11,612 nucleotides of DNA from Erythrobacter sp. CCH5-A1 (GTDB taxonomy: Bacteria > Pseudomonadota > Alphaproteobacteria > Sphingomonadales > Sphingomonadaceae). The notes below the pieces were generated by a model. The model saw nothing but the letters and a program-made list of their open reading frames with translations. It had not been told where the DNA came from and searched no databases. Position 1 is the stretch's first letter. Every line of letters begins with the position of its first letter. Positions 1 to 7,795 of the stretch are shown piece by piece. Where the stretch lies: the NCBI RefSeq assembly GCF_001557115.1, contig NZ_LSKQ01000201.1, positions 1 through 11,612 of the forward strand, written 5' to 3'. The translations under genes and the position numbers were made by a program.

Positions 1-66
1 GGGTCTCCTCTGAAAGCAGTTACCACGGCCGAGCACAAAATTTTAAACAGTCTCCAAGCCGCGCGA

Positions 67-1506
67 CTAAAGCTTGAGCCGCGTTCTCAAACGGTACTTT
101 GCTTCGTCAGGCATCTGAAACCATGTCAGCAACAGCAGTACGCTGCAGCAGCAGCTCGCACCAATAAAGGCGCCGAGCCAATCCTCGACCCACAAGGAGA
201 TGACGAATGATCCGATCACCACTGCCGCCGGGCCTACCAAGCGCCAGAGCACGAACCTGTCCAGGAACCTCGCCTTATGGAACAGTGCAAAACAGTCGAT
301 GATGATGCGCGCCGTCGAAGCAAGGGCGACGCCGTAAAGGCCAAGCCAGATACCAAAGGCGTACAGCATTACCAGATAAGCAGGCAGTTCAATAACATGA
401 AGTACCGCGGTGTAACGTGAATTGCCGCGTGCCTGGACCAAGGCATAGGGCACGTTTGCCAGCGCGTTGAACCATATCCCGATCAAAGCGATCTGCCCCA
501 CCGGCACGGATCGCTGATCCAAATCCTCGCCAATCCAAAGCGTCAGCAATGGCGCTGCAAAAAGCATCAGGCCAATCACGACGAATGCAAAAGACTGACC
601 GACGAGGATCACCGAGACCTTGCCCAGAGTGGTTGATTCATCGTCGCTTTGCGCAGCAAGTCTTGGAAACAGGGCTTGCACAAACGCCATCGGGAACATC
701 ACCGTGCGTGCGACAATTTGGGTGGGCACGGAATATGCGACCACGGCCACAGACCCGAGAACACCACCAATAACGAAGCGATCGGCCGTGGTCATCAACG
801 GGCCGACAATAGCGGTTACCATTATCCAGCTACCGTACGAAAACAGCCGTTGCAGCTGTGGGACGCTTGGATTGACGGGTTGGTCTCGCAGGAACACAAA
901 AGCCATGCTCATCAGCATTGGTACCAGACCAATCACGCGTCCGGCGATTGACGCAGCCAGCAACCACTCAAAATGTTTTGAATAGAACAGCGCCACCAGC
1001 AGCGGGAGTACTTGCGACAATATGTTTCCCACCAATGTCCCGAGCGACACTAGCCCAAACCGTTGAACTCCGACCAGCGCACCAGACGAAACACCGGTGA
1101 ACATGATCACCGGAACACACAGGGCAAACAGCCAGGCTGCCTCCAACACTTCGGCCTTGAGGTCGGAACTGACTTCGAAAAAAGACTGGAAAAACACATT
1201 GGCCGCCACGAACACTAGCGCTCCCCCGACAAAGGAGATCGCGGTCGCGCCGACCAGCGCCGACCATACGACGCTGGCGCGCTCGCTGTCGCTGGCTTCG
1301 GGCATCGAAGACAGGCGCTGGGTGATTGAGCGACCGAGCCCGAAATCTGCCTGACCGAAGTATCCCAATAGTACCAGAGCAAGCAGGAGTGCGCCGTAGC
1401 GCTCCGTCCCGACGATCGACATGTAGAACGGAATGGTAAGGATGCTGACGGCAACCCCGATGAGCGCCGGGGCGAGGTTGAGCAACGAGTTCCTCGCAAG
1501 TGCCAT
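67..1506 (-). CDS. Wzx-type polysaccharide/O-antigen flippase (MATE/MVF-like superfamily)
   Basis: This 479-residue, almost wholly hydrophobic protein has about a dozen membrane segments. That size and layout fit the Wzx/RfbX/PST exporters, which flip undecaprenyl-linked oligosaccharide units across the inner membrane. The N-terminus has the family pattern: an Asn/Leu-rich first helix (residues 6-27), a Gly-Tyr-Gly turn near 33-38, then the DFGLG motif at 54-58 followed by basic residues. The start is ATG, with only a weak AGG about seven bases upstream. The gene is divergent from the methyltransferase gene at 1741, across 234 bases. Its place beside methyl- and acyl-transferases and near the rhamnose operon supports a role in surface-polysaccharide export. 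Base composition is more A+T-rich than in the rfb genes. The substrate cannot be read from the sequence. The superfamily call is firm; the exact role as Wzx rather than another PST-type exporter is inferred. Confidence 0.88.
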   Translation of the reverse strand: MALARNSLLNLAPALIGVAVSILTIPFYMSIVGTERYGALLLALVLLGYFGQADFGLGRSITQRLSSMPEASDSERASVVWSALVGATAISFVGGALVFVAANVFFQSFFEVSSDLKAEVLEAAWLFALCVPVIMFTGVSSGALVGVQRFGLVSLGTLVGNILSQVLPLLVALFYSKHFEWLLAASIAGRVIGLVPMLMSMAFVFLRDQPVNPSVPQLQRLFSYGSWIMVTAIVGPLMTTADRFVIGGVLGSVAVVAYSVPTQIVARTVMFPMAFVQALFPRLAAQSDDESTTLGKVSVILVGQSFAFVVIGLMLFAAPLLTLWIGEDLDQRSVPVGQIALIGIWFNALANVPYALVQARGNSRYTAVLHVIELPAYLVMLYAFGIWLGLYGVALASTARIIIDCFALFHKARFLDRFVLWRLVGPAAVVIGSFVISLWVEDWLGAFIGASCCCSVLLLLTWFQMPDEAKYRLRTRLKL

Positions 1507-1692
1507 TATCGCGCCTGCTCACGTGCGGAGGCACCGGTCGAAGCTTGCCCTTTCCAAGCGGGAAACCAGCAGATGCAATCAACCCCGGATTGGCAAATGA
1601 CCACGTCAGCTCATCCAAATTGGCCCGTGCCAAACTGGCAGCGAGCGGCTATTGGCGCGGCAAGACGATTCACGCAACCGGGAAAGGCAGAT

Positions 1693-1704
1693 CAAACCGG
1701 TTTG
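1693..1704. promoter_or_regulatory. 12-base perfect palindrome upstream of the methyltransferase
   Basis: CAAACCGGTTTG is a perfect palindrome lying 36 bases before the ATG at 1741, in the divergent wzx/methyltransferase spacer. Its position and symmetry would suit a dimeric regulator or a weak cruciform. No regulator is known here and a single 12-base palindrome can arise by chance. If the methyltransferase really began at 1573, this site would be coding. Confidence 0.2.
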
Positions 1705-1730
1705 CCTCTCCTCCGCTGCCATGGCCAGTC

Positions 1731-1735
1731 AGGGA
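1731..1735 (+). promoter_or_regulatory. Ribosome binding site that selects the methyltransferase start
   Basis: AGGGA lies five bases before the ATG at 1741. The upstream in-frame ATG at 1573 has no comparable purine-rich site, and the 56 residues it would add show no domain-like pattern. This favours the shorter protein. Confidence 0.6.
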
Positions 1736-1740
1736 TTGAT

Positions 1741-2760
1741 ATGCAAAGCCACGTGTTCCCGGATTGCCATCCTGACGAAGACCAGAACGAAGACATCGAG
1801 ATCTGCTCACATTGCCTTTATTGCGGCAGTGCCGAGAGTTTTGATGCCACTTTGCTTGTCAGGGACGAGTTCTTCGGTGCAGACAGCGGCACCTTTGAAA
1901 TACAGCGCTGTGCCTCGTGTGAATCGCTTTGGCTGAAGAACCGGCCTGTCGGCAGCCGACTGCTCAGCGCCTATGCGAACTATTACACCCACACACCCGA
2001 AGATGCTGATGGCGGCGCGGTGTCGAGAGCGCGCACGTGGATCAAGTCATCCTATTTGCGCAGCCAGCTTGTCCGTCCCGCAGGCCTGATCGACCGGCTG
2101 GTGGCGCGTGCTGTCGCATTGGTCGGCTACGATACATCCGGCCTCGACAAGAGTATGCGCTTCGTCCCAGCGCCGCCTGCGACAATCCTCGACTATGGCT
2201 GCGGCAACGGCCATTTCCTGCTGCGCCTTCAGGCGCTCGACTACGAGTTGCACGGAGCCGAGTATGATCCGCATCTCCTCGGAAAGCTGTCGCAGGCAGG
2301 GATCGCTATCCATGATGTCGCAACGCTTACGGATGATCGCTGGGATCGTGCTTTTGATCACATCACCCTATCACACGTGCTCGAACACGTGCCTGACCCG
2401 ATCGCGCTCCTGCACCGCCTGAAGGGCTGGCTCAAGCCGGGAGGAGGACTCTATATCGATTTGCCCAATGCCGATGCGACCGGGCTGACGATTTTCGGGC
2501 CATACTGGCGCGGGCTGGAAGCCCCGCGGCATTTTTCGCTACCGACCCGCAACGCGTTGGTACGCGCCGTAGAGAGCGCCGGCCTCGTTGTCGAACGCCA
2601 GCATATCGATCAGGCCGCGCGGCCCTGGCTATGGGACCAATCGCTCAAGGTGATTGCCGAAGATGCACGTCCCGCCTTTTTACAGGCGATGTCCGATGCA
2701 CCGCCCGAAACCGAAACCAACGCCGAACAGCTCACCTTCCTGGTTCGCCGCCCTGCCTGA
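1741..2760 (+). CDS. Class I SAM-dependent methyltransferase with N-terminal Cys4 zinc-type module
   Basis: The 339-residue protein has two parts. The N-terminus carries CxxCG at residues 25-29 and CxxC at 57-60, a probable structural zinc site as in many methyltransferases of sugar and polysaccharide clusters. The Rossmann methyltransferase domain starts near 148: DYGCGNG (151-157) is SAM motif I, an acidic residue (E174) follows the second strand, and SHVLEHV (211-217) with a later LKPGG turn is the usual Methyltransf_11/23 signature. It lacks the extra C-terminal domain of the longer (about 410-residue) sugar C-methyltransferases such as the TylCIII type, so O-methylation of a sugar is the likelier reaction, though this is inference. 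The frame stays open upstream to 1573, but the ribosome binding site at 1731 favours 1741. It is divergent from wzx and convergent with the acyltransferase gene. Its acceptor is unknown; rhamnose or another sugar of the local polymer is plausible. Confidence 0.85.
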   Translation: MQSHVFPDCHPDEDQNEDIEICSHCLYCGSAESFDATLLVRDEFFGADSGTFEIQRCASCESLWLKNRPVGSRLLSAYANYYTHTPEDADGGAVSRARTWIKSSYLRSQLVRPAGLIDRLVARAVALVGYDTSGLDKSMRFVPAPPATILDYGCGNGHFLLRLQALDYELHGAEYDPHLLGKLSQAGIAIHDVATLTDDRWDRAFDHITLSHVLEHVPDPIALLHRLKGWLKPGGGLYIDLPNADATGLTIFGPYWRGLEAPRHFSLPTRNALVRAVESAGLVVERQHIDQAARPWLWDQSLKVIAEDARPAFLQAMSDAPPETETNAEQLTFLVRRPA

Positions 2761-2764
2761 TTAT

Positions 2765-2784
2765 GGGCGCCAACAAAGGTGCCC
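2765..2784. terminator. Short hairpin between convergent genes
   Basis: GGGCGCC (2765-2771) pairs with GGTGCCC (2778-2784), with one G-T wobble, around a six-base AACAAA loop. It fills most of the 25-base gap between the stops of the methyltransferase and acyltransferase genes. It lacks a T-run on the plus strand, so it is at best a weak bidirectional terminator. Confidence 0.35.
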
Positions 2785-2785
2785 G

Positions 2786-4033
2786 CTAGAAGCTTTGCCT
2801 GGACCGCGGCCAGACGACCGATAAACGCGCCGGGATCAGCCAGGCAGACCCGCTGTTCTGAACGGGTACTCGCGTCGCGCGGTACAAATGTCGAGCGATG
2901 CGGTCGCCCAGAGGCGTCACCATTGCCAGTGCCCGGGTCTCGACAATGTGCCACGATAGCACCGCCAGCAGCAGCGTGACCGGAAGTGCCAGCATGATAT
3001 TGGCGAAAGGGCTCATGCCGGGCATGACCCAGGCGAGACCTTGCTGCACCGGGAAGGCGTAAATGTAGACGCCGTAGGAATAGTCACCGAGCCGGTTATA
3101 CATGAGCGCGCGGCCCTTCGGGATGTAGCCTGCCCACAAGGAGAGATACACCAGCGCGGCGACGACAAAGCTCGCCATCAAGGTGGTTCCGGCAAGCAAG
3201 GGCACCGGAATCCACAGCAAGAGCATGATCCCGGCCGAGAGGGGAATGCGATCACGCCAGACATAGGCGCATGCACCGATCATGAAAGGGAAGGACAAAA
3301 GCGCGAAGAACTCGAGGCGAATGACGACACCAGGCGGCGCCGGGACACCGAGCTGCCCGATCAATGGTCCGGCGAAATGAAAAACAGTCGCGGCTGCCAT
3401 CGCCGCCAGCATCGCCGAAGGTTTCCTGATTACCCCCATGGCGCCAAGGGCAACAACGCCAGCGTAACATGCAACTTCGTAGAACAGCGTCCAGATGCTG
3501 CCGTTGATCACGGTGCCATATATGTTGCTTTCGAACACGCCCGGCAGTGGGCCCTGCATGTACACGAGCGAGAGGTTCACCGGCACGTAGGTCCACACGT
3601 CCGGGCTGCTCACATATGCCGACAGGCCGAGCTCCGAAACGAAAGCCCCCGCGATCACGGTCAGCACGAGCGCCACCAGCAGCGCCGGGAATAGCCGCAG
3701 AACGCGGGCCACAACGAAGTGGAGGAGGCTGCGCTGCCGATCGAACGAACGGGCGATCAGCAAGCCCGATATCCCGAAGAAGATCGCCACCGAATAATGG
3801 CCAAGTGTCTGGCCGGTCTGCGATTTCAGCGGCTCGGCCGCTTCTGCACCTGTGATTGGCCAGGCATGGCTCACCAGCACCGCGATGGCGGCCAGCATCC
3901 GGATGGCATTGAGATTGTTGTCCCGCCCTGCCAGCACGTCTGCGAGAAAAACGGGCCGAACCGGGCGAGAATTCGCGGCGCAAAAGCAGGCCTGCGCATC
4001 CTGTGCCAAGCTTGGCGCGTCCAGACCTCCCAT
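2786..4033 (-). CDS. Acyltransferase-3 (OafA/YrhL) family membrane O-acyltransferase
   Basis: The 415-residue polytopic membrane protein belongs to the acyltransferase-3 family, which moves acetyl or other acyl groups onto sugars of O-antigen, exopolysaccharide or Nod factors. The hallmarks are in order: N-A-I-R with R45, SHAW with the conserved His56, GISGLLIARSF at 87-97, RVLRLFPA at 110-117 and NGSIWTLFYEV at 177-187, followed by a run of membrane helices to about residue 375. No C-terminal SGNH hydrolase domain follows, so this is the short, single-domain form. The chosen ATG has AGGGAG nine bases upstream (4043-4048). It leaves an unusually long cytoplasmic tail of about 38 residues before the first helix, so a later start is possible. 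It is convergent with the methyltransferase gene and lies 388 bases downstream of rfbB on the same strand. Acetylation of the local rhamnose-containing polymer is inferred from context. Confidence 0.88.
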   Translation of the reverse strand: MGGLDAPSLAQDAQACFCAANSRPVRPVFLADVLAGRDNNLNAIRMLAAIAVLVSHAWPITGAEAAEPLKSQTGQTLGHYSVAIFFGISGLLIARSFDRQRSLLHFVVARVLRLFPALLVALVLTVIAGAFVSELGLSAYVSSPDVWTYVPVNLSLVYMQGPLPGVFESNIYGTVINGSIWTLFYEVACYAGVVALGAMGVIRKPSAMLAAMAAATVFHFAGPLIGQLGVPAPPGVVIRLEFFALLSFPFMIGACAYVWRDRIPLSAGIMLLLWIPVPLLAGTTLMASFVVAALVYLSLWAGYIPKGRALMYNRLGDYSYGVYIYAFPVQQGLAWVMPGMSPFANIMLALPVTLLLAVLSWHIVETRALAMVTPLGDRIARHLYRATRVPVQNSGSAWLIPARLSVVWPRSRQSF

Positions 4034-4088
4034 GCCTTAGTGCTCCCTGGATTTTGAGACCAATGCTTATCGCCTTGTCCGAAGAAGC

Positions 4089-4167
4089 GGTCTCGACATC
4101 CCATCAATTCTTGAGCGCAACATGTTGTCCAAGCCCAACCCACGACTCAGGTCTCATCATCCCATCA
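4089..4167. repeat. Pair of imperfect 18-base direct repeats upstream of the acyltransferase
   Basis: GGTCTCGACATCCCATCA (4089-4106) and GGTCTCATCATCCCATCA (4150-4167) match at 16 of 18 positions, with start points 61 bases apart. A weaker copy in the opposite orientation ends in GAGACC at 4056-4061. They lie 56-134 bases before the acyltransferase start on the minus strand, where operator sites would be expected. A remnant of a duplication is equally possible. Confidence 0.4.
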
Positions 4168-4375
4168 CAACCTGATGCGCGGAATGAAGATCTTGCGAAC
4201 CGGGACGCAGCCCGCCCCATTTGTTCATGAGTGGACTGATATTCTGGACCTTAAAAAGCACATTGCTCAAGGAGTCGAAGGCATAGGAGCGACCAATGAA
4301 AAAGATGTTAAGATGCCGCGTATTAAAGACTGCGGATCCATCTTGCCCACGCGCTTCAAATGATCCGTGGCAACC
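4157..4375 (-). pseudogene. Unassigned open frame, possible gene remnant
   Basis: On the minus strand a frame of 72 codons runs from just after a TAG (4376-4378) to a TGA at 4157-4159. Its translation has a natural-looking residue mix, including FFIGRSYAFDSLSNVLF and a C-terminal LRPGSQDLHSAHQ. There is no start codon with a ribosome binding site near its upstream end, so it is not an intact gene. I do not recognise the family. The opposite strand has an equally long frame (4175-4363), so chance is a real alternative. If it is a remnant, it would be of a gene once lying between rfbB and the acyltransferase gene. Confidence 0.15.
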
Positions 4376-4421
4376 CTAATGAAGCACGGTCAGCCAAGGA
4401 CAACCTTCCGAAAAACAATAA

Positions 4422-5477
4422 TTACCTGTTCGAAGAAAGGATGGGCTGCCACCAACTCTCATTATCAAGATACCAGCGCAGCGTGTGACGCAGTCCTTCG
4501 TCGAAGCCGCGCGCAGGCGCATAGCCGAGTTCGCCGCGGGCCTTGGTCTCGTCGATTGCATAGCGGCGGTCATGCCCGGCGCGGTCGGTGACAAAGGTCT
4601 TGAGGCTGCTCGTCGCCTCACCCCTGGCCGCGGGCGCATCGGGGTAGCGCGCGGCAAGTCCGTCGATCTCGGCAAAGGCGCGGTCGACTTCGGCGCAGAT
4701 CGTGTCGATCACGGTCATGTTGGGCAGTTCGGCCCCACCCCCGATATTGTAGGTCTCGCCCGGTTGGCCGCGCATCAGGCAGGCCTCGATGCCGCGGCAA
4801 TGATCCTCGACATGCAGCCAGTCACGCACGTTCATCCCGTCGCCGTAGATCGGAAGGCTGCGGCCGTGCAGGGCATTGAGCAGGAACAGCGGGATGAGCT
4901 TTTCGGGATATTGATAGGGCCCGTAATTGTTCGAGCAATTGCTGGTCGTCACCTCCAGCCCGAAGGTGTGGTGATAGGCGCGCACCAGATGGTCGGAAGC
5001 GGCCTTGCTCGCCGAATAGGGCGAATTGGGGGCGTAGGGCGTCGTCTCGCTGAAAGCCGGATCGGCAGGGCCGAGCGAGCCGAACACCTCGTCGGTCGAG
5101 ATGTGGTGGAAGCGGTGCGGCTGGCCGCTGCCCGCCAGCCATACGGTGCGCGCAGCCTTCAGGAGGCTGTTGGTGCCGAGGATGTTGGTGTCGATGAACG
5201 CGTCCGGCCCGGTGATCGAGCGGTCGACATGGCTCTCGGCCGCGAAGTGCACCAGCGTGTCGATGGCATGATCGCGCAAAAGGCTTTCCACCAGCGCGGT
5301 ATCGCGGATGTCGCCTTCGACCAGTTCGGCCGCCGTGCCCTCAATTGTCGAACGGTTGCCCGCGTAGGTCAGGGCGTCGAGCACGATCACCCGGTCAGCG
5401 GGATGCTGCGCGTTCCAGTAATGCACGAAGTTGCCGCCGATGAAGCCGGCCCCTCCGGTGACGAGCAGATTAGCCAA
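4422..5477 (-). CDS. rfbB: dTDP-glucose 4,6-dehydratase (RmlB)
   Basis: This is the second enzyme of dTDP-L-rhamnose synthesis: it oxidises, dehydrates and reduces dTDP-glucose to dTDP-4-keto-6-deoxyglucose using bound NAD. The 351 residues match the family length of about 350. The NAD-binding GGAGFIG is at 8-14 and AAESHVDRS at 79-87. The catalytic set is complete: STDEVFG at 127-133 with Thr128, Asp129 and Glu130, and YSASK with Tyr154 and Lys158. SNCSNNYGPYQ, LPIYGDG and VRDWLHVEDH, all family signatures, follow. The start is TTG (5475-5477), inside the end of rfbD with an eight-base overlap; GAGGA eight bases upstream and the immediate Rossmann strand make it convincing, and no ATG is available nearby. 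It is the last gene of the rfbACDB operon and probably depends on translational coupling. It is acquired with the operon rather than duplicated here. Confidence 0.97.
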   Translation of the reverse strand: MANLLVTGGAGFIGGNFVHYWNAQHPADRVIVLDALTYAGNRSTIEGTAAELVEGDIRDTALVESLLRDHAIDTLVHFAAESHVDRSITGPDAFIDTNILGTNSLLKAARTVWLAGSGQPHRFHHISTDEVFGSLGPADPAFSETTPYAPNSPYSASKAASDHLVRAYHHTFGLEVTTSNCSNNYGPYQYPEKLIPLFLLNALHGRSLPIYGDGMNVRDWLHVEDHCRGIEACLMRGQPGETYNIGGGAELPNMTVIDTICAEVDRAFAEIDGLAARYPDAPAARGEATSSLKTFVTDRAGHDRRYAIDETKARGELGYAPARGFDEGLRHTLRWYLDNESWWQPILSSNR

Positions 5478-6327
5478 GCTTCGCTTCCTCTTTCAGCATC
5501 AGGCGCAGGTTTTCCCGCCACGGGACGGGCGCATCGCCGATAAGCGCGCGCGTCGCGCTGCAATCGAGCAGCGAGAAGGCCGGGCGCCGGGCGGGGGTGG
5601 GATATTCTGCGGTGGTGATCGGGTGGATCACCGGAATGCGCGGGATGAGGCCCAGCGCATGGGCTTCCTCGGCGATGGCAACGGCAAAGTCGTGCCAGGT
5701 GGCGACGCCGTCATCGCAGTGATGGAAGGTGCCGCTCGCGCCCTTCTCGACGAGCGCCCATAGCGTGCGCGCCAGGCCCGTCGCCCAGGTCGGGGCGCCG
5801 GTCTGATCGGCGACGACCCGAAGCTCGTCGCGCTCTTTCATCAGGCGGATCATGGTGCGCACGAAATTTGCCCCGCCCGCCTCGTAGACCCAGGCGGTGC
5901 GCACCAGCAGGTCAGCGGCGCGCAAGCAGTCCTCGCCTTCAGCCTTGGTGCGGCCATAGGCAGACTGAGGGTTGCGCTGTGCATCGGGGGCATAGGGTGC
6001 GCGCGCGGTGCCGTCGAAGACATAGTCGGTCGAGACATGGACCACTTTGCCCCCGGTCCCGGCCATCGCCGCGACCATCGCCGCGACCGCGCCCGCATTG
6101 ATCGCGCGCGCGGTATCCTCGTCGCTTTCCGCCTTGTCGACCGCGGTGTAGGCGGCGGCGTTGAGTATCAGATCGGGCGCCTCGACCACGAGCCGCGCGG
6201 TCAGCATCGGCACGTCGGTAAGGTCGCAGTCGTCAACGTCGATCGCGCTGATGTCGGCCCAGCCGGGCGCGGTGCGCTGCAAGGCCCCGCCCAGCTGGCC
6301 GTTTGCGCCGGTGATCAGCACTCTCAT
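5470..6327 (-). CDS. rfbD: dTDP-4-dehydrorhamnose reductase (RmlD)
   Basis: This enzyme carries out the last step, NAD(P)H reduction of dTDP-4-keto-L-rhamnose to dTDP-L-rhamnose. The 285 residues fit the family. GANGQLG at 7-13 is the Rossmann nucleotide-binding loop, NAAAYTAVDKAE (56-67) is the family signature, STDYVFDG at 99-106 supplies the catalytic Thr100, and YGRTK gives Tyr124 and Lys128 of the SDR active site. RPAFSLLD near the C-terminus is also typical. The frame is open for 27 more codons upstream, but that part only reads through the end of rfbC. The ATG at 6325-6327 overlaps the rfbC stop as ATGA and begins right at the first Rossmann strand. The gene therefore probably relies on ribosomes reinitiating after rfbC, since no strong Shine-Dalgarno is visible. 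Confidence 0.96.
   Translation of the reverse strand: MRVLITGANGQLGGALQRTAPGWADISAIDVDDCDLTDVPMLTARLVVEAPDLILNAAAYTAVDKAESDEDTARAINAGAVAAMVAAMAGTGGKVVHVSTDYVFDGTARAPYAPDAQRNPQSAYGRTKAEGEDCLRAADLLVRTAWVYEAGGANFVRTMIRLMKERDELRVVADQTGAPTWATGLARTLWALVEKGASGTFHHCDDGVATWHDFAVAIAEEAHALGLIPRIPVIHPITTAEYPTPARRPAFSLLDCSATRALIGDAPVPWRENLRLMLKEEAKLG
5486..5490 (-). promoter_or_regulatory. Ribosome binding site for the TTG start of rfbB
   Basis: On the minus strand GAGGA, inside the last codons of rfbD, lies eight bases before the TTG at 5475-5477. It supports this non-ATG start. Confidence 0.6.
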
Positions 6328-6869
6328 GCAAACACCGGCACATCGGCAAGGCTCAGCCCGCGCGCGTCCTTTTCGGAGATGATCGGGTCCAGGCCCGCGA
6401 CCGGCCATTCGATCCCCACGGCGGGATCATTCCATGCCAAGGTATGCTCCGACTGCGGCGCGTAGGGCGCGGTGCATTTGTAGAGGAAATCGGTGTCGTC
6501 CTCGAGCGTCAGGAAGCCGTGAGCGAAACCTTCCGGCACCCACAACATCCGCTTGTTCTTCGCCGAAAGCTCCACCCCGACCCACTTGCCGAAGGTCGGC
6601 GAGCCAGCGCGCAGATCGACCGCGACATCGAACACGGCGCCATTCGTCACCCGGACCAGCTTACCCTGAGGTCCCGGGTTCTGGAAGTGCAAGCCCCGCA
6701 GCACCCCCTTTTGCGAGCGACTGTGGTTGTCCTGCACGAAGGTGAGGTCAAGCCCCGCCGCAGCAAAGCCGCCCGCGTTCCATGTCTCCATGAAGAACCC
6801 GCGGGTGTCCCCAAACACCCGGGGTTCAAGGACCAGCACATCGGGCAGCGCAGTTTCGATCACATTCAC
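6324..6869 (-). CDS. rfbC: dTDP-4-dehydrorhamnose 3,5-epimerase (RmlC)
   Basis: A cupin-fold epimerase of 181 residues that inverts C3 and C5 of dTDP-4-keto-6-deoxyglucose to give the L-rhamno product. Landmarks are FGDTRGFF (19-26), FVQDNHSRS (44-52), RGLHFQ (58-63) with the catalytic base His61, [10 protein letters not shown] (110-119), Tyr130 as the likely catalytic acid, and a C-terminal SEKD with Asp168 matching the His-Asp dyad of the family. The frame continues 44 codons upstream, but those residues overlap rfbA in another frame and are not family-like. The GTG at 6867-6869 overlaps the rfbA TGA by four bases (GTGA) and gives the expected N-terminus, so it is the start. It is the second gene of the rfbACDB operon, and its stop overlaps the ATG of rfbD in the same way. 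Confidence 0.96.
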   Translation of the reverse strand: MNVIETALPDVLVLEPRVFGDTRGFFMETWNAGGFAAAGLDLTFVQDNHSRSQKGVLRGLHFQNPGPQGKLVRVTNGAVFDVAVDLRAGSPTFGKWVGVELSAKNKRMLWVPEGFAHGFLTLEDDTDFLYKCTAPYAPQSEHTLAWNDPAVGIEWPVAGLDPIISEKDARGLSLADVPVFA

Positions 6870-7762
6870 GGCAGCACCGGGCTTTCCAGCAGCTTGAGCA
6901 GATACTCGCCATAGCCTGACTTCCTCAGTGGCTCGGCGATTTCGCGCAGGCGATCGGCGGTGATGAAGCCCTGCCGCCACGCGATTTCCTCGGGGCAGCA
7001 AATCTTGAGCCCCTGTCGCTCCTCGGTGATGCGCACATAGGTCGCCGCATCGAGCAGCGAGGCGTGGGTGCCGGTGTCGAGCCAGGCAAAGCCGCGGCCC
7101 ATAATCTCCACCGCCATGGCCCCTTCCTCGAGATAGAGGCGGTTCAAGTCGGTGATTTCCAGCTCCCCGCGCGCCGAAGGCTTCAGGTCGCGGGCACGGT
7201 CGGCGACGGTCTCGTCGTAGAAATAGAGGCCGGTGACCGCGTAATTCGATTTCGGAACCTTGGGTTTCTCCTCGATCGAGATCGCCTTGCCGGCAGCGTC
7301 GAATTCGACCACGCCAAACGCCTGCGGATCGCTGACCCGGTAGGCAAAGACCGTCGCCCCGGTGCCGCGGTCGGTCGCGCTCTGCAACAGCTGGGGCAGG
7401 CCGTGGCCGTAAAAGATGTTGTCGCCCAGGATCAACGCGCTCGGCCCGCCTTTGACGAAGTCGGCGCCGATATGGAAGGCCTGCGCAAGCCCTTCGGGCC
7501 GGGGCTGGACTTCATAGGACAGCGATACGCCGAAATCCGACCCGTCACCCAGCACGCGTTTGAACTGCGCGGCGTCTTCGGGGGTGGTGATGATCAGGAT
7601 GTCCCGGATCCCGGCGAGCATCAGCGTGCTCAGCGGATAGTAGACCATCGGCTTGTCGAAGATCGGCATGAGTTGTTTGGATACGCCGCGGGTCAGCGGA
7701 TAGAGACGCGTCCCCGATCCGCCGGCCAGAATGATGCCACGCCTGTTGGTGTCTACTGTCAT
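6866..7762 (-). CDS. rfbA: Glucose-1-phosphate thymidylyltransferase (RmlA)
   Basis: The first enzyme of the pathway joins glucose-1-phosphate and dTTP to give dTDP-glucose; dTDP-L-rhamnose usually feeds back on it in known homologues. At 298 residues it has the family length. The nucleotide-binding [11 protein letters not shown] is at 12-22, [11 protein letters not shown] at 28-38, the substrate loop [12 protein letters not shown] at 84-95, and LGDNIFYG at 112-119 with the metal-binding Asp114. [12 protein letters not shown] and [12 protein letters not shown] further on are all RmlA signatures. The ATG at 7760-7762 places the first strand at residue 9. Only a weak AGG precedes it. It leads the four-gene operon, so the promoter for all four genes should lie in 7763-8184. 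Confidence 0.97.
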   Translation of the reverse strand: MTVDTNRRGIILAGGSGTRLYPLTRGVSKQLMPIFDKPMVYYPLSTLMLAGIRDILIITTPEDAAQFKRVLGDGSDFGVSLSYEVQPRPEGLAQAFHIGADFVKGGPSALILGDNIFYGHGLPQLLQSATDRGTGATVFAYRVSDPQAFGVVEFDAAGKAISIEEKPKVPKSNYAVTGLYFYDETVADRARDLKPSARGELEITDLNRLYLEEGAMAVEIMGRGFAWLDTGTHASLLDAATYVRITEERQGLKICCPEEIAWRQGFITADRLREIAEPLRKSGYGEYLLKLLESPVLP

Positions 7763-7795
7763 AGAGCCTGACGGCTACCCCCGATTCATGAAAGC

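Larger units (their letters stand above)
4034..4421. other. 388-base A+T-richer intergenic stretch without a convincing gene
   Basis: This gap lies between the acyltransferase start and the rfbB stop. It is clearly richer in A+T than the flanking rfb genes. It holds two imperfect 18-base direct repeats (4089-4106 and 4150-4167) and short frames on both strands. The plus-strand frame from 4175 to 4363 has no clear ribosome binding site and no motif I recognise. The minus-strand frame 4157-4375 is listed separately. The part nearest 4034 presumably carries the acyltransferase promoter, but I see no good -35/-10 pair. I see no T-tailed hairpin that would end the rfb operon. Its make-up fits decayed or recently recombined DNA at a cassette border. 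Confidence 0.5.

Noticed and set aside
968..1633. A 221-codon minus-strand frame overlapping wzx
   Set aside because: It is a shifted frame of the flippase gene, with Arg/Gly/Ala-rich translation and no motif.
1573..1740. A longer methyltransferase starting at 1573
   Set aside because: The added 56 residues have no recognisable pattern and no ribosome binding site, while the ATG at 1741 has AGGGA five bases upstream.
4175..4363. A 62-codon plus-strand gene in the intergenic gap
   Set aside because: It has no clear ribosome binding site or recognisable motif, and an equally long frame exists on the other strand. It is kept only as part of the gap description.
4485..5543. A 352-codon plus-strand frame opposite rfbB
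   Set aside because: It mirrors a complete, motif-perfect rfbB in GC-rich DNA, where long antisense frames are expected. Its translation shows no domain and it has no supporting context.
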